This document shows, in pieces, positions 27,330 through 37,004 of a stretch of 64,000 nucleotides of DNA (positions are counted from its first letter, which is position 1; every line of letters starts with the position of its first letter). The stretch lies in the NCBI RefSeq assembly GCF_000010165.1, contig NC_012491.1, forward strand, positions 3,107,501 through 3,171,500. The letters are read 5' to 3'. This DNA comes from Brevibacillus brevis NBRC 100599 (GTDB taxonomy: Bacteria; Bacillota; Bacilli; Brevibacillales; Brevibacillaceae). The notes beneath the pieces are model-generated. The model had not been told where the DNA came from, searched no databases, and was given only the letters and a program-made list of their open reading frames with translations. A program made the position numbers and the translations under genes.

Positions 27330-29588
27330 ATGATTATAAAAGAAGTACTAAGTTACATTAACGATCTTCCCTTTGAACAATTGTTTAATGACCAAACTAT
27401 TAAAACAATAAAACAGCAAAAGAAGGATTTATCCCAGAGTGATAAGCGTTTCCTGTTAAAAAAATTAAGTGAGTTTCGCAGTTTTGATGTTCATTTCACA
27501 TTTTGTGTTATTTTAGCTTACTCGATTTGGTATCCAGATGAAGCCATTGTAGAGGCAAGGAAAAAAGGTGTCTTTAGATACAAAGCATGGGGGTTTAAAA
27601 CTAACTGCGCTGAATTTCTCTTAAAAAAAATAAAAGAACTATACACGTTAATATCCTATTCCGACGACACCAAACAATTTATAAATAAAAAGCTTATGTT
27701 ATCTTGGATGTTTGATTTTTACAAAAAAAGCGAAGAGGATTTGATCAAATATATTAAAGAGCACCATCGAAATCGAAGAAGAACTCGTATTGGCACTGCA
27801 TTCGTTGAAGAATCATTGTTTAAAGAACTTCTTGCCTATGCAGATACAATGTTTTATTTAAATAGTCGCTCATATGAGTATATTAATAAACATAAAATAG
27901 AAGGATACAATCATGAAGAAATCTGCGATAGCATTTCATATATAATTTATTTATATGACGCAACTATTGGTATTAAAAGCAATTGCCATTATATTGTTTC
28001 GGCGCAATACGTTTTATCTGATGAAATTGAGAAAATAATCTTAATGGCTTGCAAAGTTAATCAACTGCAAGAGTGGGAAATAAGTATTGATTATTTTAAC
28101 TACAACGTAAAATCAATTGAAAAAAATCTCTTAATTTTCGATGACACACAACTGTTTGAAAAAAGCATTAGATTAGGCTATGTTAGGCGAAACATGCAAG
28201 AGCAGCTTTTTTATCATGAAAATATAAAACGTTCAGAAGAGAAATATTTGTCATTATCTGAAGTAGGAGATTATATAAAAGAAAAACTAGGAGAACAATT
28301 GGTAAAGGAAGTAGGATCGGGGCCATTATCAAGATATCGTTTTGAATTTCCTGAACCTCTATTTGATCCATTTCAAAATCCGGATATGTTTCAAGGTAAA
28401 TTTTTCAGAGAAGAAGTGCTATCGATTGCTCATAATGCTAGAGAGATGATCATGAATAATAAAGATGCTTCTGAAAAGAAAATTACTAAAAACTGTACTT
28501 TAAATGATGTAGTGCTGTTCCAAAGGTTCTTTTCTCTTATGAACCTTATTGCCAGTCAAATCCTTTTTAATCAAAAGGATAGTAACAAGGTAATTAGGTC
28601 GTTGATCCCACATATTCAATATGAAGATTTAATTAATATACTTACAGTTTTCATGGGAGATCGAGTCAGAGCAGAGGAACTTCTTCAACTCTTTACCTAT
28701 AAAAAAGATTTAAAACTAGATTTACAGTATACTCCTTTCGTACAAGCTTCAGGTGGATTGTTTTTTTCAAATTCAATAGTTTCAAAATCAAATTTATTAA
28801 GAAATTGTATAGCATATTCTTACTTAGCAAAAAATCAACTTGTTAACCAAGATGATCGTGAGACATTAGTTCAGGAGTGTATCCGGATCTTTTCAGAAAG
28901 ACATCAAGAATATCGTGTGTTCTCTAACAAAAAGTTCTCTTACTGTGGGCAGAACGGAGAAGTCGATATTTTAGTAATTTCTGACCAAGATGTTATTATT
29001 ATTGAATGTAAATCTCCTTTAAGTCCAACAAGTAATTTTGAAATGCGAGCAAGTGTTGAACATATCAATAAGGCTGCAAAACAACTTGATCATTGCAACG
29101 CTGCATTTATGGATAAGGCATTCAGAAAGAAATATCTGAAAAGCTTAAACATATCGGATCTTCCACGTAGTATACATACTTGTATAGTTTTTGGAAATAG
29201 ACTCTTTAATGGATATTCAGTTAACGGTCATCCAATACGATATGTGAGAGAACTTGATATGATATTAAATAACGGACATATATATTCTGGTGCAGGGACG
29301 TGGCGTGTGTGGCAAAGTGAAGAGTTTAAACATGAAGAGCTTATTTCCTTCTTATCTCCTGACCATCCCCTAATGATTTCTAATTTTAATTCGATGGAGA
29401 AGGTTGAGCAGTATATGTTTATTAAAGGGAGAAAAGTATGCTTTGAAACTTATGTATTTAACTTTGTAAAAGCCATGGAACAATATGATATGCATTTTTC
29501 CACTAAGAATAAAAATGACACTGTTCGAGAAAAAATTCATTCTAATTATGAAAAATACAAAAAATTTAATAATAGTAGAAAGAGGTAG
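27330..29588 (+). CDS. Large protein with C-terminal PD-(D/E)XK nuclease-like domain
   Basis: A 752-residue protein from the ATG at 27330 (AAAGGTG eight bases upstream; GTG at 27324 is less likely). The first 500 residues are helical, rich in Lys and aromatic residues, and unrecognised. Near residue 545 the segment GEVDILVISDQDVIIIECKS has the D...ExK spacing of restriction-endonuclease-like and NERD-like nuclease folds, with a conserved upstream region FSNKKFSYCGQNG. I infer a DNA- or RNA-cutting protein with a sensing N-terminal part. Low GC content and its neighbours (a HEPN protein and a CoiA-like nuclease) suggest a defence island. No toxin/antitoxin partner is obvious. Confidence 0.7.
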   Translation: MIIKEVLSYINDLPFEQLFNDQTIKTIKQQKKDLSQSDKRFLLKKLSEFRSFDVHFTFCVILAYSIWYPDEAIVEARKKGVFRYKAWGFKTNCAEFLLKKIKELYTLISYSDDTKQFINKKLMLSWMFDFYKKSEEDLIKYIKEHHRNRRRTRIGTAFVEESLFKELLAYADTMFYLNSRSYEYINKHKIEGYNHEEICDSISYIIYLYDATIGIKSNCHYIVSAQYVLSDEIEKIILMACKVNQLQEWEISIDYFNYNVKSIEKNLLIFDDTQLFEKSIRLGYVRRNMQEQLFYHENIKRSEEKYLSLSEVGDYIKEKLGEQLVKEVGSGPLSRYRFEFPEPLFDPFQNPDMFQGKFFREEVLSIAHNAREMIMNNKDASEKKITKNCTLNDVVLFQRFFSLMNLIASQILFNQKDSNKVIRSLIPHIQYEDLINILTVFMGDRVRAEELLQLFTYKKDLKLDLQYTPFVQASGGLFFSNSIVSKSNLLRNCIAYSYLAKNQLVNQDDRETLVQECIRIFSERHQEYRVFSNKKFSYCGQNGEVDILVISDQDVIIIECKSPLSPTSNFEMRASVEHINKAAKQLDHCNAAFMDKAFRKKYLKSLNISDLPRSIHTCIVFGNRLFNGYSVNGHPIRYVRELDMILNNGHIYSGAGTWRVWQSEEFKHEELISFLSPDHPLMISNFNSMEKVEQYMFIKGRKVCFETYVFNFVKAMEQYDMHFSTKNKNDTVREKIHSNYEKYKKFNNSRKR

Positions 29589-29683
29589 CCTTAAGACAAT
29601 TGAGAACAGCGATCCAACTTTAGACATGTAAAGCTGTAAATTATTGCGTTTTATGGTTCAGACTTGGATAGGAGTGTGCTGGT

Positions 29684-29938
29684 ATGTCGTGGTATAAAAA
29701 ACCTTATTCAATGGCTCTTAAAAAACGAACCTTAAAAGTAAAAAAACATGCCACCGAAAGGATAGGCATGCTTGAGAAAAGAGCATTTCGACAATTAAAG
29801 TATCTAGTTGTTTGCCATCCAATTTATACTTTTAGTGGATTAGAACTAAATGTGTTGTCAAGCGTTTCGATTTTTTTACAGATGATTTTATTCGGTTACG
29901 AGTATTTTAGTCTGTTATGGTGCTTTCAACTGGTTTAG
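29684..29938 (+). CDS. Possible small protein in the island
   Basis: An 84-residue ORF with AGGAG about 10 bases before the ATG. The first half is very basic (KKRTLKVKKHATERIG). The second half has a hydrophobic stretch (LSSVSIFLQMILFGYEYF) that could span the membrane. It lies between the nuclease and HEPN genes. It could be a small regulator, a toxin-like peptide or a chance ORF; I see no family. Confidence 0.3.
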   Translation: MSWYKKPYSMALKKRTLKVKKHATERIGMLEKRAFRQLKYLVVCHPIYTFSGLELNVLSSVSIFLQMILFGYEYFSLLWCFQLV

Positions 29939-30085
29939 ATAGAGGAATCAAGCCAACGATTTTATTTTTCATGAGCACAAATACTTTTTTCCGTCGAGAA
30001 GACGGCAGCGCAATTACTAATTATGGACAATGAATTCCGTTATTACTAGATAGTTTGGAATAGTAGACCTGCGAGGAGGAAGATC

Positions 30086-31657
30086 ATGATTAATGAAGAT
30101 ATACATACTGTTGGATTATTTGCAGATAAGGCTTTTGATAAAAGAGATTTGGACACGCTACACAAAATAGCTGAAGATTGTCTAAATTGGGTCGAGTCTG
30201 GAGAGTACAACCTTCTTGAAAAAGGAATTCTTGCTTATCATGGGGCTACTTCCTATAGCAATTATATTTATCTAAAATACAAAGGAACTTTGAGTTATTC
30301 TGAGAACATAAATAACGAACAAGATTTTGAGATGTGTTTATTGTTGTTTCGGTTGTCAATTGAAAACTTAACTTATTATCAAGCAAATGAGGATATAAAG
30401 GAAGAGTCAGAAGAATTTCGTTATGTTACTAACTATTTATTAATGGCGTATACCAACTATGCAAACTTGCTGAATACATGTGGCAGGATGATTAAGGCAC
30501 TTTCATATTCGAAAATTGGTGTTGAACGAAATTTTTCAATGGCAATAGGAAACTATGCAGGATTCTTAATGGATTATGCTATACATGATTATGATAATGG
30601 TCATCAAGCAGTTTTTGCGAATAAATCTTACCATCTTCTAAAAGAAGTGCTGGAATTAGAAGAATTAGATGAGAATGCTACTGAGCACTATACGTACTTA
30701 AAAAATAAATTAGAGCAATGGTATCCAACTGAATTTCTAGAGAAACGTAATGAACTTAAAGAGTATTCATTTGGGGATTCTGAGGACGAAATCAATTATC
30801 GAAAATGGTGTGTTGAAAATTTTTTGTTCCTAAATACGTTAAATGATGCTTTTCCTCATTCCATTTCAGCAAATGATATCTTACATTTACCAGACATCAT
30901 TAGTAAAATTGATGAAGGGTCTAATTATCATGGATTGTTCAACCAGATAAAGCAAGAATATGTATCGGCTAGATTCATGGTATATGATGCTTTATCCTTT
31001 GAAGGAGCACATTTCTCAGATAAAGATGTTCATCTTGTCAATACATTGGATTATCCTACCTACGGTATTTCAATAGAGAAAATGAAATATTCGTATAGAA
31101 GTTTATATTCTCTATTTGATCGCATTGCATTTTTCATAAATGAATATTTTGAAATAGGGATTAAAGAAAGAGATGTATCTTACCGTTCTATATGGCAAGG
31201 GTCAGTTAATAAAGGGAAAAACTCTTACGACTTAAAAGTGAACTTAAAATCCAAAATGACAGGTGAGGAGACATTTAATCTTCCATTAGTAGGTCTTTAT
31301 TGGTTATGCAAAGATATTGGGAAAGAAAAGGTAAAACACCACTACATAGAACCAGCAATTGAACATATTTCCAAAATTCGGCATCATTTGGAGCATCGAT
31401 ACTTAAAGGTCCATGATAGCCTTTTGTATCCAATAATCAAAGACTCATTTCCCAAAAGAGAGGATCCGTTAGCCTTTTCCATAACAGTTGATGAGTTTAA
31501 AGATGCAGCTATGAAACTCATTACTTATGTGAGAGAAGGGATTATCTTATTAACTATGGCTGTGCATTTGGAAGAACAGAATAAGAGAAAAAAAGAAGAC
31601 TCTTACGTGTCAATGCATATGGATCGATACGACGATAATTGGAAGCAACTTTTTTGA
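30086..31657 (+). CDS. LA2681-like HEPN domain protein with helical repeats
   Basis: A 523-residue protein. The N-terminal 220 residues look like TPR-type helical repeats (ADKAFDKRDLDTLHKIAEDC and NLLEKGILAYHGATSYSNYI). The C-terminal 250 residues carry GLYWLCKDIG and then IRHHLEHRYLKVHD, the Rx4H signature of HEPN RNases in the LA2681-type form I recall. HEPN domains act as RNA-cutting effectors in toxin-antitoxin, abortive infection and CRISPR systems. AGGAGGAAG precedes the ATG. The protein stands between two nuclease-like genes in the AT-rich island, so an anti-phage role is inferred. No antitoxin-like MNT partner is seen. Confidence 0.75.
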   Translation: MINEDIHTVGLFADKAFDKRDLDTLHKIAEDCLNWVESGEYNLLEKGILAYHGATSYSNYIYLKYKGTLSYSENINNEQDFEMCLLLFRLSIENLTYYQANEDIKEESEEFRYVTNYLLMAYTNYANLLNTCGRMIKALSYSKIGVERNFSMAIGNYAGFLMDYAIHDYDNGHQAVFANKSYHLLKEVLELEELDENATEHYTYLKNKLEQWYPTEFLEKRNELKEYSFGDSEDEINYRKWCVENFLFLNTLNDAFPHSISANDILHLPDIISKIDEGSNYHGLFNQIKQEYVSARFMVYDALSFEGAHFSDKDVHLVNTLDYPTYGISIEKMKYSYRSLYSLFDRIAFFINEYFEIGIKERDVSYRSIWQGSVNKGKNSYDLKVNLKSKMTGEETFNLPLVGLYWLCKDIGKEKVKHHYIEPAIEHISKIRHHLEHRYLKVHDSLLYPIIKDSFPKREDPLAFSITVDEFKDAAMKLITYVREGIILLTMAVHLEEQNKRKKEDSYVSMHMDRYDDNWKQLF

Positions 31658-31683
31658 AAAAGTTTTTCAGCAAGAGGTAAATA

Positions 31684-31785
31684 GTGGGTAGATCAACGAC
31701 GGTAACAACTTTTAAGGACGGGAATCGTTATAAAATTAGAGAATTCGTTGCAGAAGTATCCCCAGTGGTGCGGTACAATAAGTGA
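31684..31785 (+). CDS. Possible 33-residue ORF or gene tail in the island gap
   Basis: A GTG with AAGAGGT upstream opens a short frame reading TTVTTFKDGNRYKIREFVAE and ending in VVRYNK. The composition is protein-like and basic. It could be a small protein or the decayed end of a larger one. The rest of the 31658-32024 gap holds only a terminator-like hairpin. Confidence 0.25.
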   Translation: MGRSTTVTTFKDGNRYKIREFVAEVSPVVRYNK

Positions 31786-31852
31786 TGCTAAATATTGTGT
31801 GTCGGGTATGACGGGGAAATGTTAGTGAGCCGTCTATAAAGGAATTTCAGAG

Positions 31853-31882
31853 CCTCTGAGACATTGAGTTTCAGGGGTTTTT
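31853..31882 (+). terminator. Terminator-like hairpin in the island
   Basis: CCTCTGA pairs with TCAGGGG (one G-T wobble) around an 11-base loop, followed by TTTTT. It separates the HEPN gene from the CoiA-like gene, so the two need not be one transcript. Confidence 0.55.
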
Positions 31883-32024
31883 AGTGCTCCTGACCATTCG
31901 CCATCTCCCAAAATGTGGTATGATAATGAAGAGACAATCCCATTGGATACAGAATTAAAACGGATGCATTTGTGATTGGTTTATTATACAAAATACTACA
32001 CATGTTGTTAAAGTAGGAGATTTT

Positions 32025-32945
32025 ATGAAAGTAAAAGCTTATACCAAAAGAGAGAATAGAAATCGTACAGACTTAGTATCGGCATGGGAGATATACCGCT
32101 TGAAGAAAAAGAACCCAGAGGAATATAAGGGTAGAACATATTACAGTACTCACTATGACCAAGAAGACATTAGAGAAATGATACATGTTAATGGTCGAGG
32201 CAAAAAACCAAATCCGTTTTTTCAATATAAGAATGCAACAGAAGATCATGATGGGGGTGAGGGAATTACACACCAGTACGTAAAAGAAATAATTGGAGAG
32301 TTAAAAGTTTTGAATTTCGTGATAAATAATAAACCAATAGTAATTCATGCGAGAGAGTCAAAATTAGAATATAGATTCAATACTAATAATGGAGCATTTC
32401 AAGTAGACATTTTTGTTGAAATTGAAAAATCTATTCCAATTGATTACTTAGACAAGTGGCTGGGTGTACTTGCGATCGAAATTTATGATACCCACAAGAC
32501 AGGTGAAGAGAAAAGCTTCGCACTTGAGAAACATGGAATTCCAGTTATTGAAGTTAAGATCCCCCACTCTCTTGATTTATCGGGGATCTATGAAAACGAG
32601 AAACTTCTAGATATAAAGTTAGGTGGTATTAGAAGGATGTATGAAAGCAAAATATATGGGAAGTTGTTATCAGATCCTGAATCTGAATATTATAGGCTTA
32701 AAAAACAAAATCAAATGCTTTTTAATGAGATTTCAAATATTAAACAAAAAATGTCGATGTACAATGAAGAGAACAGTTTACTTCAAAGTAAATGCAGTAA
32801 ACTAAGTGAAAGAATTATTAGAATTGAAGAAGACAAAAACAACTTACTTACCCAACTAAAATGTGCGCAACGAATTATAAAAGAGCTTGAACAAAAAAAT
32901 CAAGAAAGTTGGTGGAAAAGACTTTTTGGCCCTGTCAAGAAATAG
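32025..32945 (+). CDS. CoiA-like nuclease domain protein with C-terminal coiled coil
   Basis: A 306-residue protein with GTAGGAG upstream of the ATG. Residues 80-195 resemble the PD-(D/E)XK core of CoiA competence proteins: a conserved His (GEGITHQYVKEII), then FQVDIFVE, then LAIEIYDTHKTGEEKS with a following GIPVIEVKI strand. The catalytic-type D, E and K are present in order. Residues 215-300 form a long coiled coil (LKKQNQMLFNEISNIKQK and following heptads). I infer a nuclease that oligomerises. It closes the AT-rich island and is followed by a terminator. Confidence 0.6.
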   Translation: MKVKAYTKRENRNRTDLVSAWEIYRLKKKNPEEYKGRTYYSTHYDQEDIREMIHVNGRGKKPNPFFQYKNATEDHDGGEGITHQYVKEIIGELKVLNFVINNKPIVIHARESKLEYRFNTNNGAFQVDIFVEIEKSIPIDYLDKWLGVLAIEIYDTHKTGEEKSFALEKHGIPVIEVKIPHSLDLSGIYENEKLLDIKLGGIRRMYESKIYGKLLSDPESEYYRLKKQNQMLFNEISNIKQKMSMYNEENSLLQSKCSKLSERIIRIEEDKNNLLTQLKCAQRIIKELEQKNQESWWKRLFGPVKK

Positions 32946-33015
32946 AATTAATGATAAAGCTATCGAGGAAACCTCATGCTCCCAATCTTAAAACTTATTA
33001 TGAGAGATTATGTAG

Positions 33016-33043
33016 GCCGTATCGCAATGGTACGGCTTTTTTT
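33016..33043 (+). terminator. Terminator after the CoiA-like gene
   Basis: GCCGTA pairs with TACGGC around a nine-base loop, followed by TTTTTTTG. Confidence 0.75.
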
Positions 33044-33685
33044 GTTGATGTATCCTTCGCCACGGTGAACCGTATCACTCAATAGTGGTTAAGCAGAAAA
33101 TTGAATTGAAGGTTGTGTTTTTGAATCATTTAGGAGAGTAAGGAGCAGTAATTTAGTTATCCAAGTCAATATTCAAACTTGTAAAAAAGAAGGACAATCA
33201 AGGAGGCGATTAACCTATGAAAGATGCGTTAATGTTGACATTAAAGAGTTTCCTTCAAAGAGCCGATTCTAAAGCGCACAGCAGCGACTGAATGTAAGCT
33301 TTAATGAGGACTACGTGCTTTTTATCCGGACGTTTTAGGGAGCGTAAGCAGGTCTTGTGGTACATGCATTTCTCTAATGGCTCTTGTGTAGGAAATGATA
33401 CGTTTGTTAATTTGACCTCTGGGGTTTCGGCAGCAATTCTAGCAACTTCCCTTTGCAGAGGTTTTACAAACCGGTAACACGATACCAGGGAGATCAAGTT
33501 ATTGGCAGATTCATTCAAGATGCTGATCGAGGAAAATTTTTATGAATGCTGAGTCCAATTCGGTAGACCATCTCCAATTCTGGTAATTGGCGTCCTCTAC
33601 GACCGCCATATTGTGACGACCGCAAAGTCATGATACCATTCTAAAAAATATCTTTTGGAGAGATAGAGGGCGAGAGGTCATTAGC
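33044..33685. other. Gene-poor stretch before the two-component system
   Basis: About 640 bases. The only plus-strand coding hint is a 24-codon ORF at 33217-33291 (MKDALMLTLKSFLQRADSK) with AAGGAGG 11 bases upstream, which may be a small peptide gene or the front of a broken gene. Otherwise I see decayed sequence and the leader of the response regulator gene, with GGAGAGATAGAGGG upstream of its ATG. Confidence 0.4.
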
Positions 33686-34360
33686 ATGGCGAAAACGATA
33701 CTGATTGTGGAAGACCAGCAGGTTTTGCGAGAGATTATGAAGGAATACTTGATGGACGAGGGATACGAAGTGCTGGAAGCGGGGGACGGGAGTCAGGCTC
33801 TGACGTTATTTCAAGAGCATGAAGTGCATTTGATCATTCTGGACGTTATGCTGCCAGAATTGGACGGGTGGTCAGTATGCAGACGCATTCGCAAAGTTTC
33901 CAACGTCCCCATTCTGATGTTAACAGCTCGTTCAGATGAGGATGACACGTTGCTTGGGTTCGAGCTCGGGGCGGACGATTATGTGGTGAAACCGTGCAGT
34001 CCTCCCATCCTGCTGGCACGCTCCAAACGGTTGCTGGAAAACCGACAAATGCACGAACCGGGGGATATGTTGTCCGGTGGGGGGATTACGATTCACTTGC
34101 CGTCCCGAACCGTTTCGATTGAGGGTAAGAATTATAGCCTGACGCACACGGAATATGAAATTTTGGCCTACTTGATGAAAAACAAAGGCATTATCCTCTC
34201 TAGAGAACAGCTCATTATAAAAATCTGGGGTTACGACTTTATCGGCGAGGATCGTACGCTCAGCAGCCATGTTCGGAATTTGCGTTCCAAGCTGGGAGAT
34301 CATGCGAAGCATATCGTCACGGTTGTTCGTTCCGGTTATAAATTCGAGGAGCGACCATGA
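33686..34360 (+). CDS. OmpR-family response regulator
   Basis: A 224-residue cytosolic regulator. The receiver domain (residues 1-115) has the acidic pair E9/D10, phosphoacceptor D53 in LILDVML-type context, T/S at MLTAR and Lys in VVKP. The C-terminal half is a winged helix (LTHTEYEILAYLMKNKG, then VRNLRSKLGD). The stop overlaps the ATG of the histidine kinase gene by four bases, so the two form one unit. The likely targets are the envelope-modification genes just downstream, as inference. Confidence 0.95.
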   Translation: MAKTILIVEDQQVLREIMKEYLMDEGYEVLEAGDGSQALTLFQEHEVHLIILDVMLPELDGWSVCRRIRKVSNVPILMLTARSDEDDTLLGFELGADDYVVKPCSPPILLARSKRLLENRQMHEPGDMLSGGGITIHLPSRTVSIEGKNYSLTHTEYEILAYLMKNKGIILSREQLIIKIWGYDFIGEDRTLSSHVRNLRSKLGDHAKHIVTVVRSGYKFEERP

Positions 34361-36177
34361 GAACAAGCATTGTACGCAAGCTATTTCTGCTCACGACGGG
34401 ATTATGCCTGTCTGTGATCGCGAGCATTTTTATCGGACAAACCGTATTTTTCGAGCAGTATTATGTGCACCAAAAGGTAGAGAAGGTGAAGGAAGCTCTT
34501 CAATCCTATCGGCAAAACGAGTTGACTCATGACGGGGCTTCCCAGGATGAAGTCAGGAAGGAACAGGAGTTTTATCAAAAGACGAATGCCTGGTTCGTTC
34601 GACTGGATGATAGAGGCCAGTTGAAATATACGGACGATTTCCAGATGGAGGTCCGTCTGGAGGACTCAGACATCATCCCTGCTCTTTCTGGCAAGTCGCT
34701 TGTCGTTCCGTTGTACACGGTCATGGATGTGGAGGATATAAGCACCGATACCCCCTTCCTCGATCCTTATGTGAAAGTGGGACAACAGATTGCCATGGAA
34801 GGGATCATGTTCAATAATCATTGGTTTGCGCAACGGATCGGGAGGAGTGTCTCCAATCTCAGAGAGGAAGATCAACTGGAGAATCAGCAACTCGTCAAAA
34901 AAGAGTATGAGGTCGTCCCGAGATTCAAGAGTGGCACCGAATACCATGAGCGGTATCCCAGCGTTTTGTTTCGTGGAACCATCACACAGGTCCGAAAACC
35001 GCAAGGCGCGGATGTATCTCGCTATATGAACCGCTTATTTCTTGAACGGGTGAAAGCTTTTCAAGCGGATCTTCTCTACGGAGATGTTGTGGAGCAAACA
35101 AGCACCATAATGGACTACCAAGAGAACAATATCGATTACAAAATATTCGTTGAGCGCGTGACCGATCAAACAGGGAAACCCGCCTATCTGTTTGCCATGA
35201 CATCGTTGCAGCCCGTAAACGAAGCAGCGGAGATCATGCGAAGTTATTACGGCTACATTATTGCGGGTACCTTGCTGCTCGTTCTGCTCGCCTCCTTCTA
35301 TTACTCCCGCAGAATAGCAGGTCCTTTGCTCCGCATGGATGACATGACGCAAAAAATGGCCAAGCTAGACTTCTCTGAAAAAATTCCGATCAAGACAGAG
35401 GATGAGATCGGTAGCCTGTCACGGAATATTAATCGGCTTTCGGATATGCTGCATGCTCATATTGTCCGGCTGGAGCAGGATATTGAGAAAGAAAAGCGGC
35501 TGGAGCAAACGCGTAAAGAATTTATAGCGGGCGTGTCGCATGAGCTGAAAACTCCACTCAGCATCATGGAAAGCTGCCTGTACATTTTGAAGGATAAGGC
35601 GGACAGCCCGAAGCGTGACTACTATTTTGCTGCGATGGAAGATGAAGTGCAGAAGATGAACCTGCTGGTTACCGATATGCTGGAATTGGCAAAATATGAA
35701 TCCGGTACGTATAGAATGCAGATGGATTCGTTCCGGATTGATGTGCTACTGGAGAAAATCTGCGTAAAGTTGGCACCGGAACTCGCCGGCAAGCAGTTAC
35801 AATTGCATCACCGTTTATTCCCAGTTGAAGTCATCGCCAATCAGCATCGAATCGAGCAGGTGATCGTGAATTTCTTGACAAACGCTATACGCTACACGCC
35901 GGAACAAGAGGATATTGTCATCTCGACGGTTGAAGGGGAGGTTACCGTCAAGATTTGCATCGAAAACAAAGGCGTCCAGATTCCTGCCGAGCAGCTGGAG
36001 AAGATATGGGATCGCTTCTACCGAGTTGAGCATTCCCGCAACCGTACGACCGGGGGAACCGGTTTGGGCCTGGCGATCTCCAAGCAGATACTAGAACTAC
36101 ACGGGGCGGACTATGGGGCAATGAATACGGACGAAGGCGTCTTGTTCTATTTTGAATTGAAGAAAACGAAAGTGTAG
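34357..36177 (+). CDS. Sensor histidine kinase
   Basis: A 606-residue membrane kinase: membrane helix 1 near residues 10-30, an extracytoplasmic sensor of about 270 residues, helix 2 (YIIAGTLLLVLLASFYYS, near 305), HAMP, a HisKA dimerisation helix with the H-box GVSHELKTPLS (His near 393), N-box NFLTNAIRYT and G-box GTGLGLAISK. It phosphorylates the regulator encoded just before it. The large outer domain fits sensing of envelope stress or an antibiotic. The stop codon lies inside the terminator stem. Confidence 0.95.
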   Translation: MRTSIVRKLFLLTTGLCLSVIASIFIGQTVFFEQYYVHQKVEKVKEALQSYRQNELTHDGASQDEVRKEQEFYQKTNAWFVRLDDRGQLKYTDDFQMEVRLEDSDIIPALSGKSLVVPLYTVMDVEDISTDTPFLDPYVKVGQQIAMEGIMFNNHWFAQRIGRSVSNLREEDQLENQQLVKKEYEVVPRFKSGTEYHERYPSVLFRGTITQVRKPQGADVSRYMNRLFLERVKAFQADLLYGDVVEQTSTIMDYQENNIDYKIFVERVTDQTGKPAYLFAMTSLQPVNEAAEIMRSYYGYIIAGTLLLVLLASFYYSRRIAGPLLRMDDMTQKMAKLDFSEKIPIKTEDEIGSLSRNINRLSDMLHAHIVRLEQDIEKEKRLEQTRKEFIAGVSHELKTPLSIMESCLYILKDKADSPKRDYYFAAMEDEVQKMNLLVTDMLELAKYESGTYRMQMDSFRIDVLLEKICVKLAPELAGKQLQLHHRLFPVEVIANQHRIEQVIVNFLTNAIRYTPEQEDIVISTVEGEVTVKICIENKGVQIPAEQLEKIWDRFYRVEHSRNRTTGGTGLGLAISKQILELHGADYGAMNTDEGVLFYFELKKTKV

Positions 36178-36200
36178 AACTTCGGTTCTGCACTTTTTTT
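36172..36200 (+). terminator. Terminator overlapping the kinase stop codon
   Basis: GTGTAGAAC pairs with GTTCTGCAC (one wobble) around a TTCG tetraloop, followed by TTTTTTT. The TAG stop is inside the left arm. Confidence 0.9.
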
Positions 36201-36290
36201 ATTGCATTTCTACCCAATCTGCAACTGATCTGCATCTGATCTTGATATCCGACGATTACTCTTTACCTTGTTCAAGAAGAAAGGGGAAAG

Positions 36291-36983
36291 ATGAAAGTGC
36301 AAAAGAAAATGATGGGTATTACACTGTTCGCCATGGTCGCCTTAACGGTTGCTGCATGTGGCACCAATGGACAACCACAACCACCCGCTTCCGAGATTAC
36401 CAGACAAGCTGGTGACATCTCCACTCCGGAGCAAACCTCATATGCATCACTGTATCAAACAAGCGTTTTTCTCGGAGATTCGATTACGGAGGGATTGTCT
36501 TACCATGATGTGTTGAAAGAGGAGAACGTGCTGGCAGGTGCAGGGAAAACGGCTGAATTCGCGCTGGAAGATTTGGACGAATTAGTCAAGCGAAAGCCTG
36601 AGCATATTTTTATCCAACTGGGTTCGGACGACATTTTATGGCCGACCGACCACCCCAAGGAATATTCGTTATCGTACTACGCTCAATTGATCGAGCGCAT
36701 CAAGGAAAGGCTCCCTGAGGCGTCCATCACGATATTATCCGTTACACCGGTTACGGCCAAGGCAGAAAAAGCGGAGCCCCGCTATCAAAATATCGGTGAC
36801 TACAATAAGGGATTGAAAGAGCTGGCAAGCAAGGTAAAAGTCGGATACATCGATGTATCGTCAATTGTTGCCGATCATCCTGACATGTACGATGAGGACG
36901 GCATTCATTTCCAGGCCAAGTTTTATCCGATCCTGCTCGATTACGTAAAAGATGAGCTGGCGCGTATGGAGAGCGCAAAATAA
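36291..36983 (+). CDS. SGNH/GDSL esterase lipoprotein
   Basis: A 230-residue lipoprotein: the signal peptide ends in a lipobox (TVAACG) near Cys-23. The hydrolase part has the block-I serine VFLGDSITEG, block-III IQLGSDDI (where GxND is usual; here Asp) and the catalytic Asp/His pair in DEDGIHF. Such esterases add or remove acyl groups on cell-surface polymers. AAGGGGAAAG lies upstream of the ATG. It is the first gene of a four-gene set with MBOAT and DHHW proteins, which together resemble alginate/teichoic-type O-acetylation machines. Confidence 0.85.
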   Translation: MKVQKKMMGITLFAMVALTVAACGTNGQPQPPASEITRQAGDISTPEQTSYASLYQTSVFLGDSITEGLSYHDVLKEENVLAGAGKTAEFALEDLDELVKRKPEHIFIQLGSDDILWPTDHPKEYSLSYYAQLIERIKERLPEASITILSVTPVTAKAEKAEPRYQNIGDYNKGLKELASKVKVGYIDVSSIVADHPDMYDEDGIHFQAKFYPILLDYVKDELARMESAK

Positions 36984-37004
36984 CGGCGCGGGAGGAAACG
37001 AACG

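Noticed and set aside
33255-33518. Minus-strand 87-codon ORF in the gap before the two-component system
   Set aside because: No good ribosome binding site, no recognisable domain, and it overlaps the better-supported small plus-strand ORF.
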